In this document: positions 47,564 to 56,179 of the stretch, piece by piece
How the letters are laid out: every line of letters starts with the position of its first letter
Position numbering within the stretch: position 1 is the stretch's first letter
DNA from: Shinella sp. H4-D48
GTDB lineage: Bacteria > Pseudomonadota > Alphaproteobacteria > Rhizobiales > Rhizobiaceae
DNA: 64,000 nucleotides
Direction of reading: 5' to 3'
NCBI RefSeq assembly: GCF_022637395.1
Contig: NZ_CP093339.1
Span: 124,001 to 188,000 of the forward strand
Notes under the pieces: model-generated
Databases searched by the model: none
Told to the model about the DNA's origin: nothing
The model's input: the letters and a program-made list of their open reading frames with translations, nothing else
Translations under genes and position numbers: made by a program

Positions 47564-48349
47564 TCAGTTCACCAGGCAGGCGACGGAACCGTCGAACTGG
47601 CAAGGCTCACCTTCGGCGGTGAACGCGAGACGCTCCACTTCCACCCGCGTCGGGCCGGAAAACGCAAAACGCCCCATCCAGTCGGAAAGTGTGTCGGTGC
47701 CCCAAAGCGACAGGAAGATTTTCTGCGCGTGGTTGGGCAACTTCTTCGGGTCCGTCACCTCGTGCACCAAAGCGCCGTTCACATAATAGCGCAGGCTTTG
47801 CTTCTGCCAGACGAAGGCATAGTCGTTGAAGCCTTTGTCGGCGCCACCGGGAACGGGCACGAGTTTCTCGTTGCCGCCCTTACCGGCGATGTACTGGTTG
47901 AGCTGGACGCGACTGGTATCCTTGCCGAGAACCTCGAAATCTATCTCGTCATGCGGTTTTTTATCAGTCGGGCCGATATAGGTGAAGAAGGCCGAGTTGA
48001 GACCCGCGCCGGTGGCCGTTTTCATGCGCACCTCATAGGTGCCGTAGCCGTAGCGTTTGACAGTCTGCACCTCGCCACAGGCATACTGGCGCTCGCCGGA
48101 GGGCTTGGCGTCGAAGGAAAGCAGGAGTCTTCCGTCTTCGACACTCACCTGGTCCTTGGACCATGTGCAGTTCTGATGTTTCCCGTTGTCCCAGCCGTCG
48201 GAGATGTACCAGCGGGCGGCGTCGAGTCGGTCGAACTCTTCGACGAAAGAGGTACCGGAAGCCCCGTCCTGTGCGGCGAGGGGACCTGCGCCGCCAAGTG
48301 TGGCGAGGAGGGCGGATGCCCCGATGGCCTGTTTCAGCAGAATGGTCAT
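47564..48349 (-). CDS. exoK: ExoK: secreted endo-1,3-1,4-beta-glycanase (GH16)
   Basis: The 261-residue secreted glycanase has a signal peptide ending near PLAAQ and the GH16 catalytic motif E135-I-D-F-E139 with E135 as likely nucleophile and E139 as acid/base. It cleaves nascent succinoglycan to yield low-molecular-weight forms. ATG 48349 is preceded by a near-perfect GGAGGTGATC. The frame runs on to 49021 without support. Confidence 0.94.
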   Translation of the reverse strand: MTILLKQAIGASALLATLGGAGPLAAQDGASGTSFVEEFDRLDAARWYISDGWDNGKHQNCTWSKDQVSVEDGRLLLSFDAKPSGERQYACGEVQTVKRYGYGTYEVRMKTATGAGLNSAFFTYIGPTDKKPHDEIDFEVLGKDTSRVQLNQYIAGKGGNEKLVPVPGGADKGFNDYAFVWQKQSLRYYVNGALVHEVTDPKKLPNHAQKIFLSLWGTDTLSDWMGRFAFSGPTRVEVERLAFTAEGEPCQFDGSVACLVN

Positions 48350-48351
48350 GA

Positions 48352-49515
48352 TCACCTCCGTTGAGCGATGGAGCCGTTGGGCTTCATCGGCGGGTGTGGG
48401 CGTTCGGCCAGCGGCCGTTTGCGATCGCCCATGCGGCGGCCGGTAAGGATGGCGTGCAATGCGGGTGCAAAGCGCCGTGCCAGCGCATGGGTGGAAAAGA
48501 GGATGACGAGGGCCAGCAGCGGACTTGCAGCGTAGAACAGCGGGTAATCGGCATGACTGCCGAGCCGATTCCAGACCATCCAGAAGAGGATGAGCAATGG
48601 ATAGTGCCCGCAGAAGATCCAGAAGCTCAGTCCGCCAAGCTGCGCCAGCCTCTGGCCTGCGGCGGTGCGGACAAGGAGCGCCGAAAGTGCCCAGGCGCCG
48701 AAGATACCGGCGATAGCAGTGACGGCGCGGAGCATGTTGAGCCAGACGGGGAACTCTGGACCATAGGCGTAGAGCGCAACGGAAAGCAGTACCGCCATTG
48801 CAAGCACGGAGAGGACTACGGGCAGAGCGAAACGATCCATCCGTTTGATATCGATGCGATGGAGCGCCATTGCGACGCCGAAGCTGAAGCCGAACAGAAT
48901 GGATTTCTTGAGGAAAATGCCACTGGGCACCGGCAGCACGGCATAGGCCAGCATCAGCCCGAGCACCGTGAGCGGATAGCGCAGGCCGGCAAGCGCGATC
49001 ACCGGTGAGAGAATGAGGCAAACAAGCAGATCCCGCAGGAAGTAGAGCGGAATATTGATTGGCCAGTTCTCAATGGCGAGGGAGAGGTTCATCACCTCAC
49101 GCGGCGTCGCATTGACGAGGTCGGGCAGGTAACCGAAGCCGATGCCGCGTGTCTGGGCAAGATAGACGAGTGCGAGAAACGCGATGTTCCAGAGCAGGAA
49201 CGGCAGAAGGATCGTCGATGCCTTGCTGCGCAGTGTCCTGCGATAATCGAAGGCTTCGAAGCCGCGATGAAAGAGCAGGTAACCGGATATGGCACTAAGG
49301 CAGGGCACGCCAATACGGAACAGGCTGTCGCCCAGGAAGACGCGCATCCAGTCGAAGCCGCTGAACGCGCCTGCATAGGGGCTCGTTGCCGGATCGTGGG
49401 GAACATGCACGAAGATGATCCCAGATATCAGCACGATCCGCATCATATTGATGCGTGCCGAGACTGTCGCGTCGATTTGCACGGTTGCGTCACCCCTCTG
49501 GTGCGCCGTTCCCAT
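48352..49515 (-). CDS. exoH: ExoH: succinoglycan succinyltransferase (acyltransferase 3)
   Basis: The 387-residue polytopic protein has about ten hydrophobic segments and the acyltransferase-3 N-terminal motif RIVLISGIIFVHVPHDP, with the conserved His. ExoH succinylates the repeat unit; succinylation is needed for ExoK cleavage and symbiotic function in S. meliloti. ATG 49515 removes a 42-residue, signal-less extension of the open frame, though its ribosome-binding site is weak. It ends two bases before exoK. Confidence 0.92.
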   Translation of the reverse strand: MGTAHQRGDATVQIDATVSARINMMRIVLISGIIFVHVPHDPATSPYAGAFSGFDWMRVFLGDSLFRIGVPCLSAISGYLLFHRGFEAFDYRRTLRSKASTILLPFLLWNIAFLALVYLAQTRGIGFGYLPDLVNATPREVMNLSLAIENWPINIPLYFLRDLLVCLILSPVIALAGLRYPLTVLGLMLAYAVLPVPSGIFLKKSILFGFSFGVAMALHRIDIKRMDRFALPVVLSVLAMAVLLSVALYAYGPEFPVWLNMLRAVTAIAGIFGAWALSALLVRTAAGQRLAQLGGLSFWIFCGHYPLLILFWMVWNRLGSHADYPLFYAASPLLALVILFSTHALARRFAPALHAILTGRRMGDRKRPLAERPHPPMKPNGSIAQRR

Positions 49516-49846
49516 CGGGCGGCCTTCGAACAAGGACAGACCGAAGCCTGAGAAGAGGAGTTTGCGCGACGGGACAGCAGAAAATGTGGCGGCGCAGCAA
49601 ATTTGCCGGCGAATACGGTTGCATCGCAGCATCGGGTGCAAAATTGCATTCGGTCAGAAACACACGCTCACATACGTGTGAGACAAATGTGAAGTCCCGT
49701 TTAACAATACTTTGAAGGCTATTCGAATGTACTGATGTAGACGCAATTTTTGAGTGCAAGCGGCCCGGAATTTTTTTCAATTTTCTGCGATGATTTGGTT
49801 TGGATCAGCGACTATTCCGGCGCATCGCCCATGAATTGGGGCGGCC
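49516..49846 (-). promoter_or_regulatory. AT-rich gap between exoT and exoH where exoI is expected
   Basis: There are 331 bases with no gene between the exoT stop and the exoH start. In S. meliloti this position holds exoI; no trace of its coding sequence is visible here. The region is among the most AT-rich of the window and likely carries the promoter for the exoHKLAMON(P) run. It contains the inverted repeat CTCACA-TACG-TGTGAG at 49667-49682. Confidence 0.55.
49667..49682. promoter_or_regulatory. Inverted repeat upstream of exoH
   Basis: CTCACA-N4-TGTGAG has perfect 6-bp arms and lies about 150 bases upstream of the exoH ATG, next to AT-rich DNA. It is a candidate operator for regulation of the leftward exo operon. 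No specific regulator consensus was matched. Confidence 0.4.
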
Positions 49847-51325
49847 TCAAGGCAGGCCGACAGGCGATGTGGCGCCGGGACGACGCACCAGATCCAGCAG
49901 CTTTCGCAGCAACGGCCGCTCTGTAAGAAGCGTGAGGGCAACGTAGATCGCGCCGCCGAGCAAGATGCCGATCACGACCTGCAGCGCGGGATGGAACTCA
50001 GGCGACAGATAGTTGTCGAGGGCATAACGCACTGCAAGCGCCATTAGTGCGGCAGTGAGCATGGGGCGGATCGACTGGTAGAAGCCGGAGAGGAAAGGTG
50101 TTCTATCGGCCCGGAATACGACCCAGGAATAGCCGACGAGCACCGCCGCGTTGACAAGGCAAAGCGCGACCATCGCCTCGATGAGCGTGCCGTTATAGGC
50201 GCCGTAGGCGACGGCGGCGGTGGTTGCCGCCGCACGACCCACCGCCCACCAGAACAATGCGCTGCCATGGCCGGAACCCTTCAGATAGGGAATGAAGGTG
50301 CTGCACGGCGTCAGCAGTCCCTTGGAGATGGCCAGCAGCCCAAGCACCGGCCAGGCGGAGGCCCATTGCGCGCCAAAAAGCAGCAGCATGGCCGGCTCGG
50401 CAACTGCCCAGAGGCCGAACATCATCGGCGCGAGCAGCAAGGTCGTGACCTGTGTGCTCAGCATCAGCGCCTGCGAGCGGCGCTCGCGGTCATGCATCAT
50501 TGCGCTAAAGGCGGGAAAAAGGACACCCATCACGCCCGACAGCACGACCTGATTGGGAATGCTGGAAAAGCGATTGGCGGCCGAATAAGCGCCGGCATCG
50601 GCCAGGCCGAGGAAGCGCGATATCACCACCATGGGGGACTGGAAGGTGACGAAATTGGCGAGCTCCGAGCCCATCAGCCCGAGGCTGAAGCGTGTCAGCC
50701 GAACGACGCTGGCCAGACGAAACTGCAGGCGCGGCAAATAGCGCGAAACGAAGAAGAGGCCGACAAGCCGGATCACCCCGGCGACAAAAAGCTGGCAAAC
50801 GAGCGCGAAGATGCCGAAACCGGAAAATGCCAGGATCACCGCCGCAATGGCCGCGATCGATTCGGAAATCATGCTCCACAGTGCATCCCGGCTGAACTGC
50901 ATGCGGCGGGCGACAAGCGCATAGGCAACGTCGCCAGCGAGCTGCAGGGGTATGAGCAAACACATAAGCCGCAGAAGCGATGCTGCGTCCGCTGCGCCGA
51001 ACCAGTCCGCCAGGGGCTCGGCGAAGACATAGAGCCCAGCTGCCATAAGGAAGGCGAAGGCGAGATTGGCCCAGAAAACCGAGTGAATCGTCTCGGATTC
51101 TTCCTTCGCCTCGAGAATGAGAGCCGAAGCGAGACCGGCCCCGCCGATCATCGCCAAAAACTGCACGACGGCCAGCGCCACGGCAACCGCGCCGAATTCT
51201 TCGGGTGTCAGCAGTCGGGCAAGAATGGGCACAGTGACAAACTTAAGCCCGAATGTGCTTGTCTTGGATAAGACGCTCCAGCCGACATTTCGCGTTACCG
51301 ACTTCGCGTTCACGGACTGGGACAT
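49847..51325 (-). CDS. exoT: ExoT: succinoglycan repeat-unit flippase (Wzx-like)
   Basis: The 492-residue protein is a MATE/Wzx-type polysaccharide transporter with 12-14 hydrophobic segments. It begins VTRNVGWSVLSKTSTFGLKFV and has the family segment PILARLLTPEEFGAVAVAL. It probably flips lipid-linked octasaccharides and favours low-molecular-weight product. The frame extends to 52453 but overlaps exoW; ATG 51325 gives the family start. A 120-base divergent gap separates it from exoW. Confidence 0.93.
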   Translation of the reverse strand: MSQSVNAKSVTRNVGWSVLSKTSTFGLKFVTVPILARLLTPEEFGAVAVALAVVQFLAMIGGAGLASALILEAKEESETIHSVFWANLAFAFLMAAGLYVFAEPLADWFGAADAASLLRLMCLLIPLQLAGDVAYALVARRMQFSRDALWSMISESIAAIAAVILAFSGFGIFALVCQLFVAGVIRLVGLFFVSRYLPRLQFRLASVVRLTRFSLGLMGSELANFVTFQSPMVVISRFLGLADAGAYSAANRFSSIPNQVVLSGVMGVLFPAFSAMMHDRERRSQALMLSTQVTTLLLAPMMFGLWAVAEPAMLLLFGAQWASAWPVLGLLAISKGLLTPCSTFIPYLKGSGHGSALFWWAVGRAAATTAAVAYGAYNGTLIEAMVALCLVNAAVLVGYSWVVFRADRTPFLSGFYQSIRPMLTAALMALAVRYALDNYLSPEFHPALQVVIGILLGGAIYVALTLLTERPLLRKLLDLVRRPGATSPVGLP

Positions 51326-51445
51326 GTCGGAAACCTGCTTCAAAAGGAGCATCGACGAAGACAAAAGCCTGCGCCGGAAACGGCCACGCCCCGGTGGGAG
51401 GAGACCAGACGAACCTCTTTCTAGAGAAACCACAGGGACGAAAAG

Positions 51446-52405
51446 ATGGCGAAGCTGACAGTAATCATTCCCTTCTACCAGAAGGAGCCGGGCATCCTGC
51501 GGCGTGCGCTCACGTCTGTTTTTGCTCAGAAATTCAATGACTTCGATGTCATTGTCGTAGACGATGAATCGCCTTTCCCACCCCATGGCGATCTGATCGC
51601 TTTTTCGGAGGATGAGCAGGCGCGTGTTCGCGTCGTGCGCCAGGACAATGCGGGCCCGGGCGGCGCGCGCAATACCGGGCTTGATAGCGTTTCGGCCGCG
51701 ACCGACTTCGTGGCCTTCCTCGATTCGGACGATATCTGGACGCCCGATCACCTCGCTATTGCCCATGCGGCGATGACCGGGTTTTCCGCGGATTGCTACT
51801 TTGCCTCCATCACGGGAGGCGAAGCGTTCTACTATCATTTCGGCGTGGAGGACCTCGCAAGGACCGAGACGGTGATACGTCTTTTGGACGATCCGCTTCT
51901 CATCGAAATTCCCGATCTCACCCAGGTCATGTTGAAGAACTGGAGCTTCCTGCATCTCTCCTCGATGGTGATCGGCCGGCCGGTGTTCGAGCGTATCCGC
52001 TTCGATGCGGCGCTGAGGCTCGCGGCGGAGGACGTGCTGTTTTTCTGCGACTGCGTGCTTGCCGCCCGGCGGGTGGTGCTGAGCGGCGCGGTCGGTGCGG
52101 TCCGCGGGGAGGGGGTCAACATCTTCCACGGCATCGACAACGACTCGCCCCAGTTCCTGCATCAACAGTTCAACACCTGGGTCGCGCTCGACCGGCTGGA
52201 GACGCGTTTTGCCGAGCGCCCGGCCGAGGTGGCCTCTCTGCGATCCTACAAGCAGACCGCCCGCCAGCAGGCGCTCTGGAGCCAGGCGCGACGCGTCAAG
52301 CACCGCAAGCTGCCGCAATTCGACATGCTGGCCCGCTGGGCGATGCGCGATCCGCGCATCCTCGCAAGCGCGGTGGGACTTGCCGTCGGCAAGTTCTCCC
52401 GCTGA
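51446..52405 (+). CDS. exoW: ExoW: family 2 glycosyltransferase
   Basis: This 319-residue GT2 enzyme has LTVIIPFYQKEPGILRRAL, VIVVDDESPFPP and the DxD block FVAFLDSDDIWTPDHL. ExoW adds the terminal glucose of the side chain that ExoV then pyruvylates. It lies 18 bases ahead of exoV on the same strand, as expected for a two-gene unit. Confidence 0.92.
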   Translation: MAKLTVIIPFYQKEPGILRRALTSVFAQKFNDFDVIVVDDESPFPPHGDLIAFSEDEQARVRVVRQDNAGPGGARNTGLDSVSAATDFVAFLDSDDIWTPDHLAIAHAAMTGFSADCYFASITGGEAFYYHFGVEDLARTETVIRLLDDPLLIEIPDLTQVMLKNWSFLHLSSMVIGRPVFERIRFDAALRLAAEDVLFFCDCVLAARRVVLSGAVGAVRGEGVNIFHGIDNDSPQFLHQQFNTWVALDRLETRFAERPAEVASLRSYKQTARQQALWSQARRVKHRKLPQFDMLARWAMRDPRILASAVGLAVGKFSR

Positions 52406-52423
52406 CCCGACAAGGAGAGACGG

Positions 52424-53350
52424 ATGAAGCCCTATTACTGGGAATCGCAACACGGCAATTTCGGTGACGACCTCAATCTCTGGCTATGGGATTTTCTGTT
52501 GCCCGGGCTCCGGGAGGTCCATGCCGACTTGCTGCTCGTCGGTGTCGGCACCGTGCTGAACGATGCCCTCCTGCCCAAGGATGGGCGCAAGCTCGTGCTC
52601 GGCAGCGGTTTCGGCTACGGAACCCTGCCTGACATGCGCGACCGGGATCTGTGGGACGTTCGCTGCGTGCGCGGTCCGCTGACGGCCGCAAGGGTCGGCG
52701 TACCGGCGGAGCTGGGCATCATCGACCCGGCCGTTCTCGTCGCGGACATGCCGGAATTCTCGAACCGGCCGAAGCGCATCAAATGCGCCTTTGTTCCCCA
52801 TTGGGAATCGGCCGTGGCAGGGCTCTGGCCGGTCGTTTGCGCCACAGCAGGCTTGCACTACATCGACCCGCGCGGCGAGGCGAAGGATGTGATCCGCGAG
52901 ATCGCCGAATGCGAGCTGATTGTCGCCGAATCCATGCACGGCGCCATTCTTGCGGATGCATTTCGTGTGCCGTGGGTGGCGGTCAGCACTTCGGCCAACA
53001 TCAATGGTTTCAAGTGGCGGGACTGGGCTGCGACGGTTGGCGTCGATCCGACCGCCCGGCGCATTCCCATCTCGACGCGTGCCGAGGCCATCATCAAGGG
53101 CGCCCGCTTCTGGGGTGTCGACTACGATGGCGCAGGGCACGGTACAGAGGAAGGCGCGGTTGCCGTTGCCGTTGCTGCGCCCCGTTCAGGTCTTCGCCTT
53201 GCCGCAAAACAGATGCTCGCCGCGCCCTCCACGTTGGCGCTCTGGCAAGCGAGTCGTGCTGAGCCGCAGCTCAGCGCAGATGCGCGTCTGCGGGAGCGCA
53301 AGGAGCGCCTGTATGCAGTGCTGGAAGGCGTGCGACGCGACTATCTCTAG
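52424..53350 (+). CDS. exoV: ExoV: polysaccharide pyruvyl transferase
   Basis: The 308-residue protein is a PS_pyruv_trans-type enzyme. It starts KPYYWESQHGNFGDDLNLWL and has the ECELIVAESMHGAILADAFRVPWV block with the conserved HGA segment. It ketal-links pyruvate to the terminal glucose of the succinoglycan side chain. It follows exoW by 18 bases and ends four bases before the convergent exoU. Confidence 0.95.
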   Translation: MKPYYWESQHGNFGDDLNLWLWDFLLPGLREVHADLLLVGVGTVLNDALLPKDGRKLVLGSGFGYGTLPDMRDRDLWDVRCVRGPLTAARVGVPAELGIIDPAVLVADMPEFSNRPKRIKCAFVPHWESAVAGLWPVVCATAGLHYIDPRGEAKDVIREIAECELIVAESMHGAILADAFRVPWVAVSTSANINGFKWRDWAATVGVDPTARRIPISTRAEAIIKGARFWGVDYDGAGHGTEEGAVAVAVAAPRSGLRLAAKQMLAAPSTLALWQASRAEPQLSADARLRERKERLYAVLEGVRRDYL

Positions 53351-53354
53351 ACTT

Positions 53355-54350
53355 CTACCGCGTGGCGGAGGCGGGTAGCAGGTAGCGCAACCCGCCTTGC
53401 TTCACTGGCGGTTCCGATCGCATCCGGCGTTGCGCGGCTTGCAGTTTGTCTCGCAGGATGTCGCTGGCAACGGCTGGCATTGCCAAGGGGTTTTCAAGTG
53501 CATAGGTGAGGGCTGCACCTGCGCCGCCCTCCCGCTTGCGGTCGAGGAAATGACGCAGCGCATGGCGTCGGCGGATCTGGCGGCAATGGCGCCGCATGGC
53601 GTTCTGCGCCTCGTACGGCACGTTACCCGCAGCAAGGATCGCACGCTCCGCCTGATACAGTGCTTCAAGATCCTTCGTCCGGTGTTGGCCGCTCAGAGAA
53701 TCGGCGCGAACGACCGCGCCATAGCCGCAGCTTTCGATAACGGTGTAGCGGGCGCCCGCAAGCAGCGCGCGCACATAAAGTTCGTAGTCCTCGCCGAGGC
53801 GCATGTCCTCGCGGTAGCGGAGATCGTGGGTGTCCAGGAAGGAACGGCGCATGACCGGCTTCAGGAAGCCGAGCTCGCCGCGCGGTGCGCCACGCCGGGA
53901 AATATTTCCGAGAACGAAATCGGCAAGACCGAGCCGGCGTGGGCGTGGCGCGAAATCGTCCGGCTGCCGGGTGAGCTCGCCCTCAGGGATGAAGGCGATG
54001 TTGTCGGCGATGAAGTCCCAGTCCGGGGAGGCGAGCATGCGTTTGAAACGGCCGGGAAAGAAGAAATCGTCCGCGTCGAGAATGCTGATCAGGGGCGCTC
54101 TGGACACCGCAATGGCATGGTTACGCGCTGCGGAAGGTCCCCGGTTCGTGCGGAAGCGAATGATATTCAGCCGTCGCGTCGTATCGTCGGCTGCGGCGGC
54201 AGCCGCAAGCGTGCGGTCGTCGGATCCGTCGTCCACGACCACGACCTCATCGACCTCCGGCTCCGCAAGGGCCGAGCGCACCGCGCGACCAATCGTTTTC
54301 TCCGCATTCTTCGCGGAGATAATGACGCAGACTTTTTCATCCTGGATCAC
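53355..54350 (-). CDS. exoU: ExoU: family 2 glycosyltransferase
   Basis: The 331-residue GT2 enzyme has VCVIISAKNAEKTIGRAVRSAL, EVVVVDDGSDDRT and the DADDFFFPGRFKRM block. ExoU adds the sixth sugar of the repeat. The frame is open to 54431, but GTG 54350 with GAGAGG six bases upstream is the best start; GTG 54368 is a second option. It closely resembles exoO in layout, consistent with duplication of a common ancestor. Confidence 0.9.
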   Translation of the reverse strand: MIQDEKVCVIISAKNAEKTIGRAVRSALAEPEVDEVVVVDDGSDDRTLAAAAAADDTTRRLNIIRFRTNRGPSAARNHAIAVSRAPLISILDADDFFFPGRFKRMLASPDWDFIADNIAFIPEGELTRQPDDFAPRPRRLGLADFVLGNISRRGAPRGELGFLKPVMRRSFLDTHDLRYREDMRLGEDYELYVRALLAGARYTVIESCGYGAVVRADSLSGQHRTKDLEALYQAERAILAAGNVPYEAQNAMRRHCRQIRRRHALRHFLDRKREGGAGAALTYALENPLAMPAVASDILRDKLQAAQRRMRSEPPVKQGGLRYLLPASATR

Positions 54351-54430
54351 GGCATACCTCTCGTGCACACTGAACCGATGGCGCGGACATGTCCGCGCTG
54401 CAATGCAGCATGAAAGGAAAAGGGGGCACA

Positions 54431-54458
54431 AAAACGGCCCTGCCGGATCAGTGCAGGG
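54431..54458 (-). terminator. Intrinsic terminator of exoX
   Basis: On the minus strand CCCTGC-N9-GCAGGG forms a 6-bp stem immediately after the exoX stop, followed by CCGTTTTT. Stem plus T-tract is a proper rho-independent terminator. It separates exoX from exoU, which lies further along the same strand. Confidence 0.7.
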
Positions 54459-54773
54459 TCAGGGCTGGGAGTGGCCGGGCTCGTTCATCGAGACGGGGAC
54501 CTTGGCAGATGCCTTTTCTAGATCTGTCGTGAGGTGTCCTGCTTTAGCCTTGCGGGCCTTGCTGACGCGCCAGGTGAGGTAGAGCACGGCAATAAAATAG
54601 CCGACCTGGATGAGAACTGCGCAGATGAGGGTTTGGATCGCTGTTGTCGCGACGGATCCGGTGCTGGCGTAGGTGACGACAGCGAACGCCACGAGCACGA
54701 TCGCCATGCTCAGAAAAAAGCGTGGCACATAGGCCATGCTGTCCCGCCATTTTGTGTCCGGCGCTGGTTTCAT
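54459..54773 (-). CDS. exoX: ExoX: small membrane repressor of succinoglycan synthesis
   Basis: This ~104-residue protein has two hydrophobic segments (FFLSMAIVLVAFAVVTYA and QTLICAVLIQVGYFIAVLYL) and a charged C-terminus with WRVSKARKAKAG. S. meliloti ExoX and R. leguminosarum PsiA-like proteins share this layout and inhibit polysaccharide synthesis post-translationally, depending on the exoX:exoY dosage. The start could be ATG 54773 or ATG 54737 (MAYVPRFF), the latter nearer to the S. meliloti length. It is divergent from exoY across a 710-base gap. Confidence 0.88.
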   Translation of the reverse strand: MKPAPDTKWRDSMAYVPRFFLSMAIVLVAFAVVTYASTGSVATTAIQTLICAVLIQVGYFIAVLYLTWRVSKARKAKAGHLTTDLEKASAKVPVSMNEPGHSQP

Positions 54774-55483
54774 CGGTGGATCGCCTTCTCCTCTGAGGCT
54801 GGCTGGAACTATAGGCGGTGGCGCGACCGCATGCAACTATCAGGATTAATGAGGTCATGCCTGGCCGGTTCCGATCCTTGACCCATCGATCTTGCGCTTC
54901 CGTTAAGACGGTTGTGGCCCTGCCGAGAATCGCGTCCGCCACTTTGCTGCCCAGATTTCGGCACCTTTCCCTCTAGAACGACTGGAAATACGCCGAAAAA
55001 GCGAGTCCGCAAATTTCCGTTGCAGCCATGGGGTTGCGCTTCGCAGCGGCAGTGATCACCTTTTGTTACAATGTGAGCGATTCCTTATGGAGAAAGTGTG
55101 CGGTGCAAAATAATATTGCGCCGCAAAATTAGTAGATGGTTTCATGTCGTGGTGTGCATATGTACCATCGCGTGTCGAGGCAGCAACGTATATCAATGTA
55201 AAAAAAGCTCATCAACCTCGGTCACTTCAGGCAAATTTGGCGCGTCTCAAGGAATATCAGTGCGTGATCGACGATCTTTTTGAACCAGACGCCTTGCTTT
55301 ATGCTTTTCATATACTTCGACATCCAAAAATTTAGGACATCACGATTTTCTTAAATGTGCGGTGAGGGCGATAATTCGTCAGATCACGCGCAGAAAAACA
55401 AACTGTGACCACACACTGCGCATTGGATGTCTGAACGCGTCCGAGGGACCCGACCCTATCGCAATTCGAATGGAGCCATCTCT
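54774..55483. promoter_or_regulatory. Large exoX-exoY regulatory interval
   Basis: This 710-base gene-free region separates the divergent exoX and exoY genes. Its right half (about 55050-55400) is notably AT-rich, unlike the coding DNA around it, which fits binding of MucR/Ros-type zinc-finger regulators known to act on exo promoters. A 63-codon frame at 55144-55335 has no ribosome-binding site or family resemblance and was not accepted. No discrete operator was resolved by eye. Confidence 0.55.
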
Positions 55484-56161
55484 ATGAAGTCCGCGAGCCG
55501 ATCGGCCAGTTCGCCGTTATTCAGTTCTGTCGCAGCCGGCGCGCCGCCGGTGGGGGGGATATCGAAAAGGAGCTTTGACATCCTGGTAGCGCTTGCCGCG
55601 CTTATCCTGCTCAGCCCGATCTTCTTGTTGATCATGGCACTTGTGAAGTCCACCGACGGTGGCAGCATCTTCTATGGCCACCGCCGCATCGGCTACAATG
55701 GAACGACGTTCCGTTGCCTGAAATTCCGCACGATGGCGGAGAATGGCGACGCCCTTCTCCACCAGTATTTCGAAGAGAATCCTGAAGCCCTCGAGGAATG
55801 GCGGGCCACGCGGAAGCTGCAGGACGACCCGCGCGTCACTGTTCTTGGCACGGTGCTGCGCAAGCTCAGCCTCGATGAACTTCCGCAGCTCATCAACATT
55901 CTCAAGGGAGAGATGAGCATCGTTGGTCCTCGCCCGGTGGTCGAGGATGAACTGGAACTCTACGAGACGTCCGCCGTCTATTATCTGCGCAGCCGCCCGG
56001 GTCTCACCGGCCTCTGGCAGGTCAGTGGCCGTAATGACGTTTCCTACGCAGCGCGGATCGCCTTTGATACGCACTATGTGCGCAACTGGTCGCTCACACG
56101 CGATCTCGTCATCGTTGCGCGCACCATTCCGGCCGTGTGCCTTTCGCGCGGCAGTTACTGA
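55484..56161 (+). CDS. exoY: ExoY: undecaprenyl-phosphate galactosephosphotransferase
   Basis: The 225-residue protein initiates succinoglycan synthesis by transferring galactose-1-phosphate to the lipid carrier. It is a short-type bacterial sugar transferase: one membrane span (ILVALAALILLSPIFLLIMAL), FYGHRRIGYNGTTFRCLKFRTM, LRKLSLDELPQLINILKGEM and VGPRPV. Length equals S. meliloti ExoY. ATG 55484 has GGAG upstream; the frame from 55427 is an extension. Confidence 0.96.
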   Translation: MKSASRSASSPLFSSVAAGAPPVGGISKRSFDILVALAALILLSPIFLLIMALVKSTDGGSIFYGHRRIGYNGTTFRCLKFRTMAENGDALLHQYFEENPEALEEWRATRKLQDDPRVTVLGTVLRKLSLDELPQLINILKGEMSIVGPRPVVEDELELYETSAVYYLRSRPGLTGLWQVSGRNDVSYAARIAFDTHYVRNWSLTRDLVIVARTIPAVCLSRGSY

Positions 56162-56179
56162 TTTCCGCAAGAGGTTCCT

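Noticed and set aside
55144-55335. Possible 63-residue peptide in the exoX-exoY gap
   Set aside because: No Shine-Dalgarno sequence, no family resemblance and it lies in the AT-rich regulatory interval.
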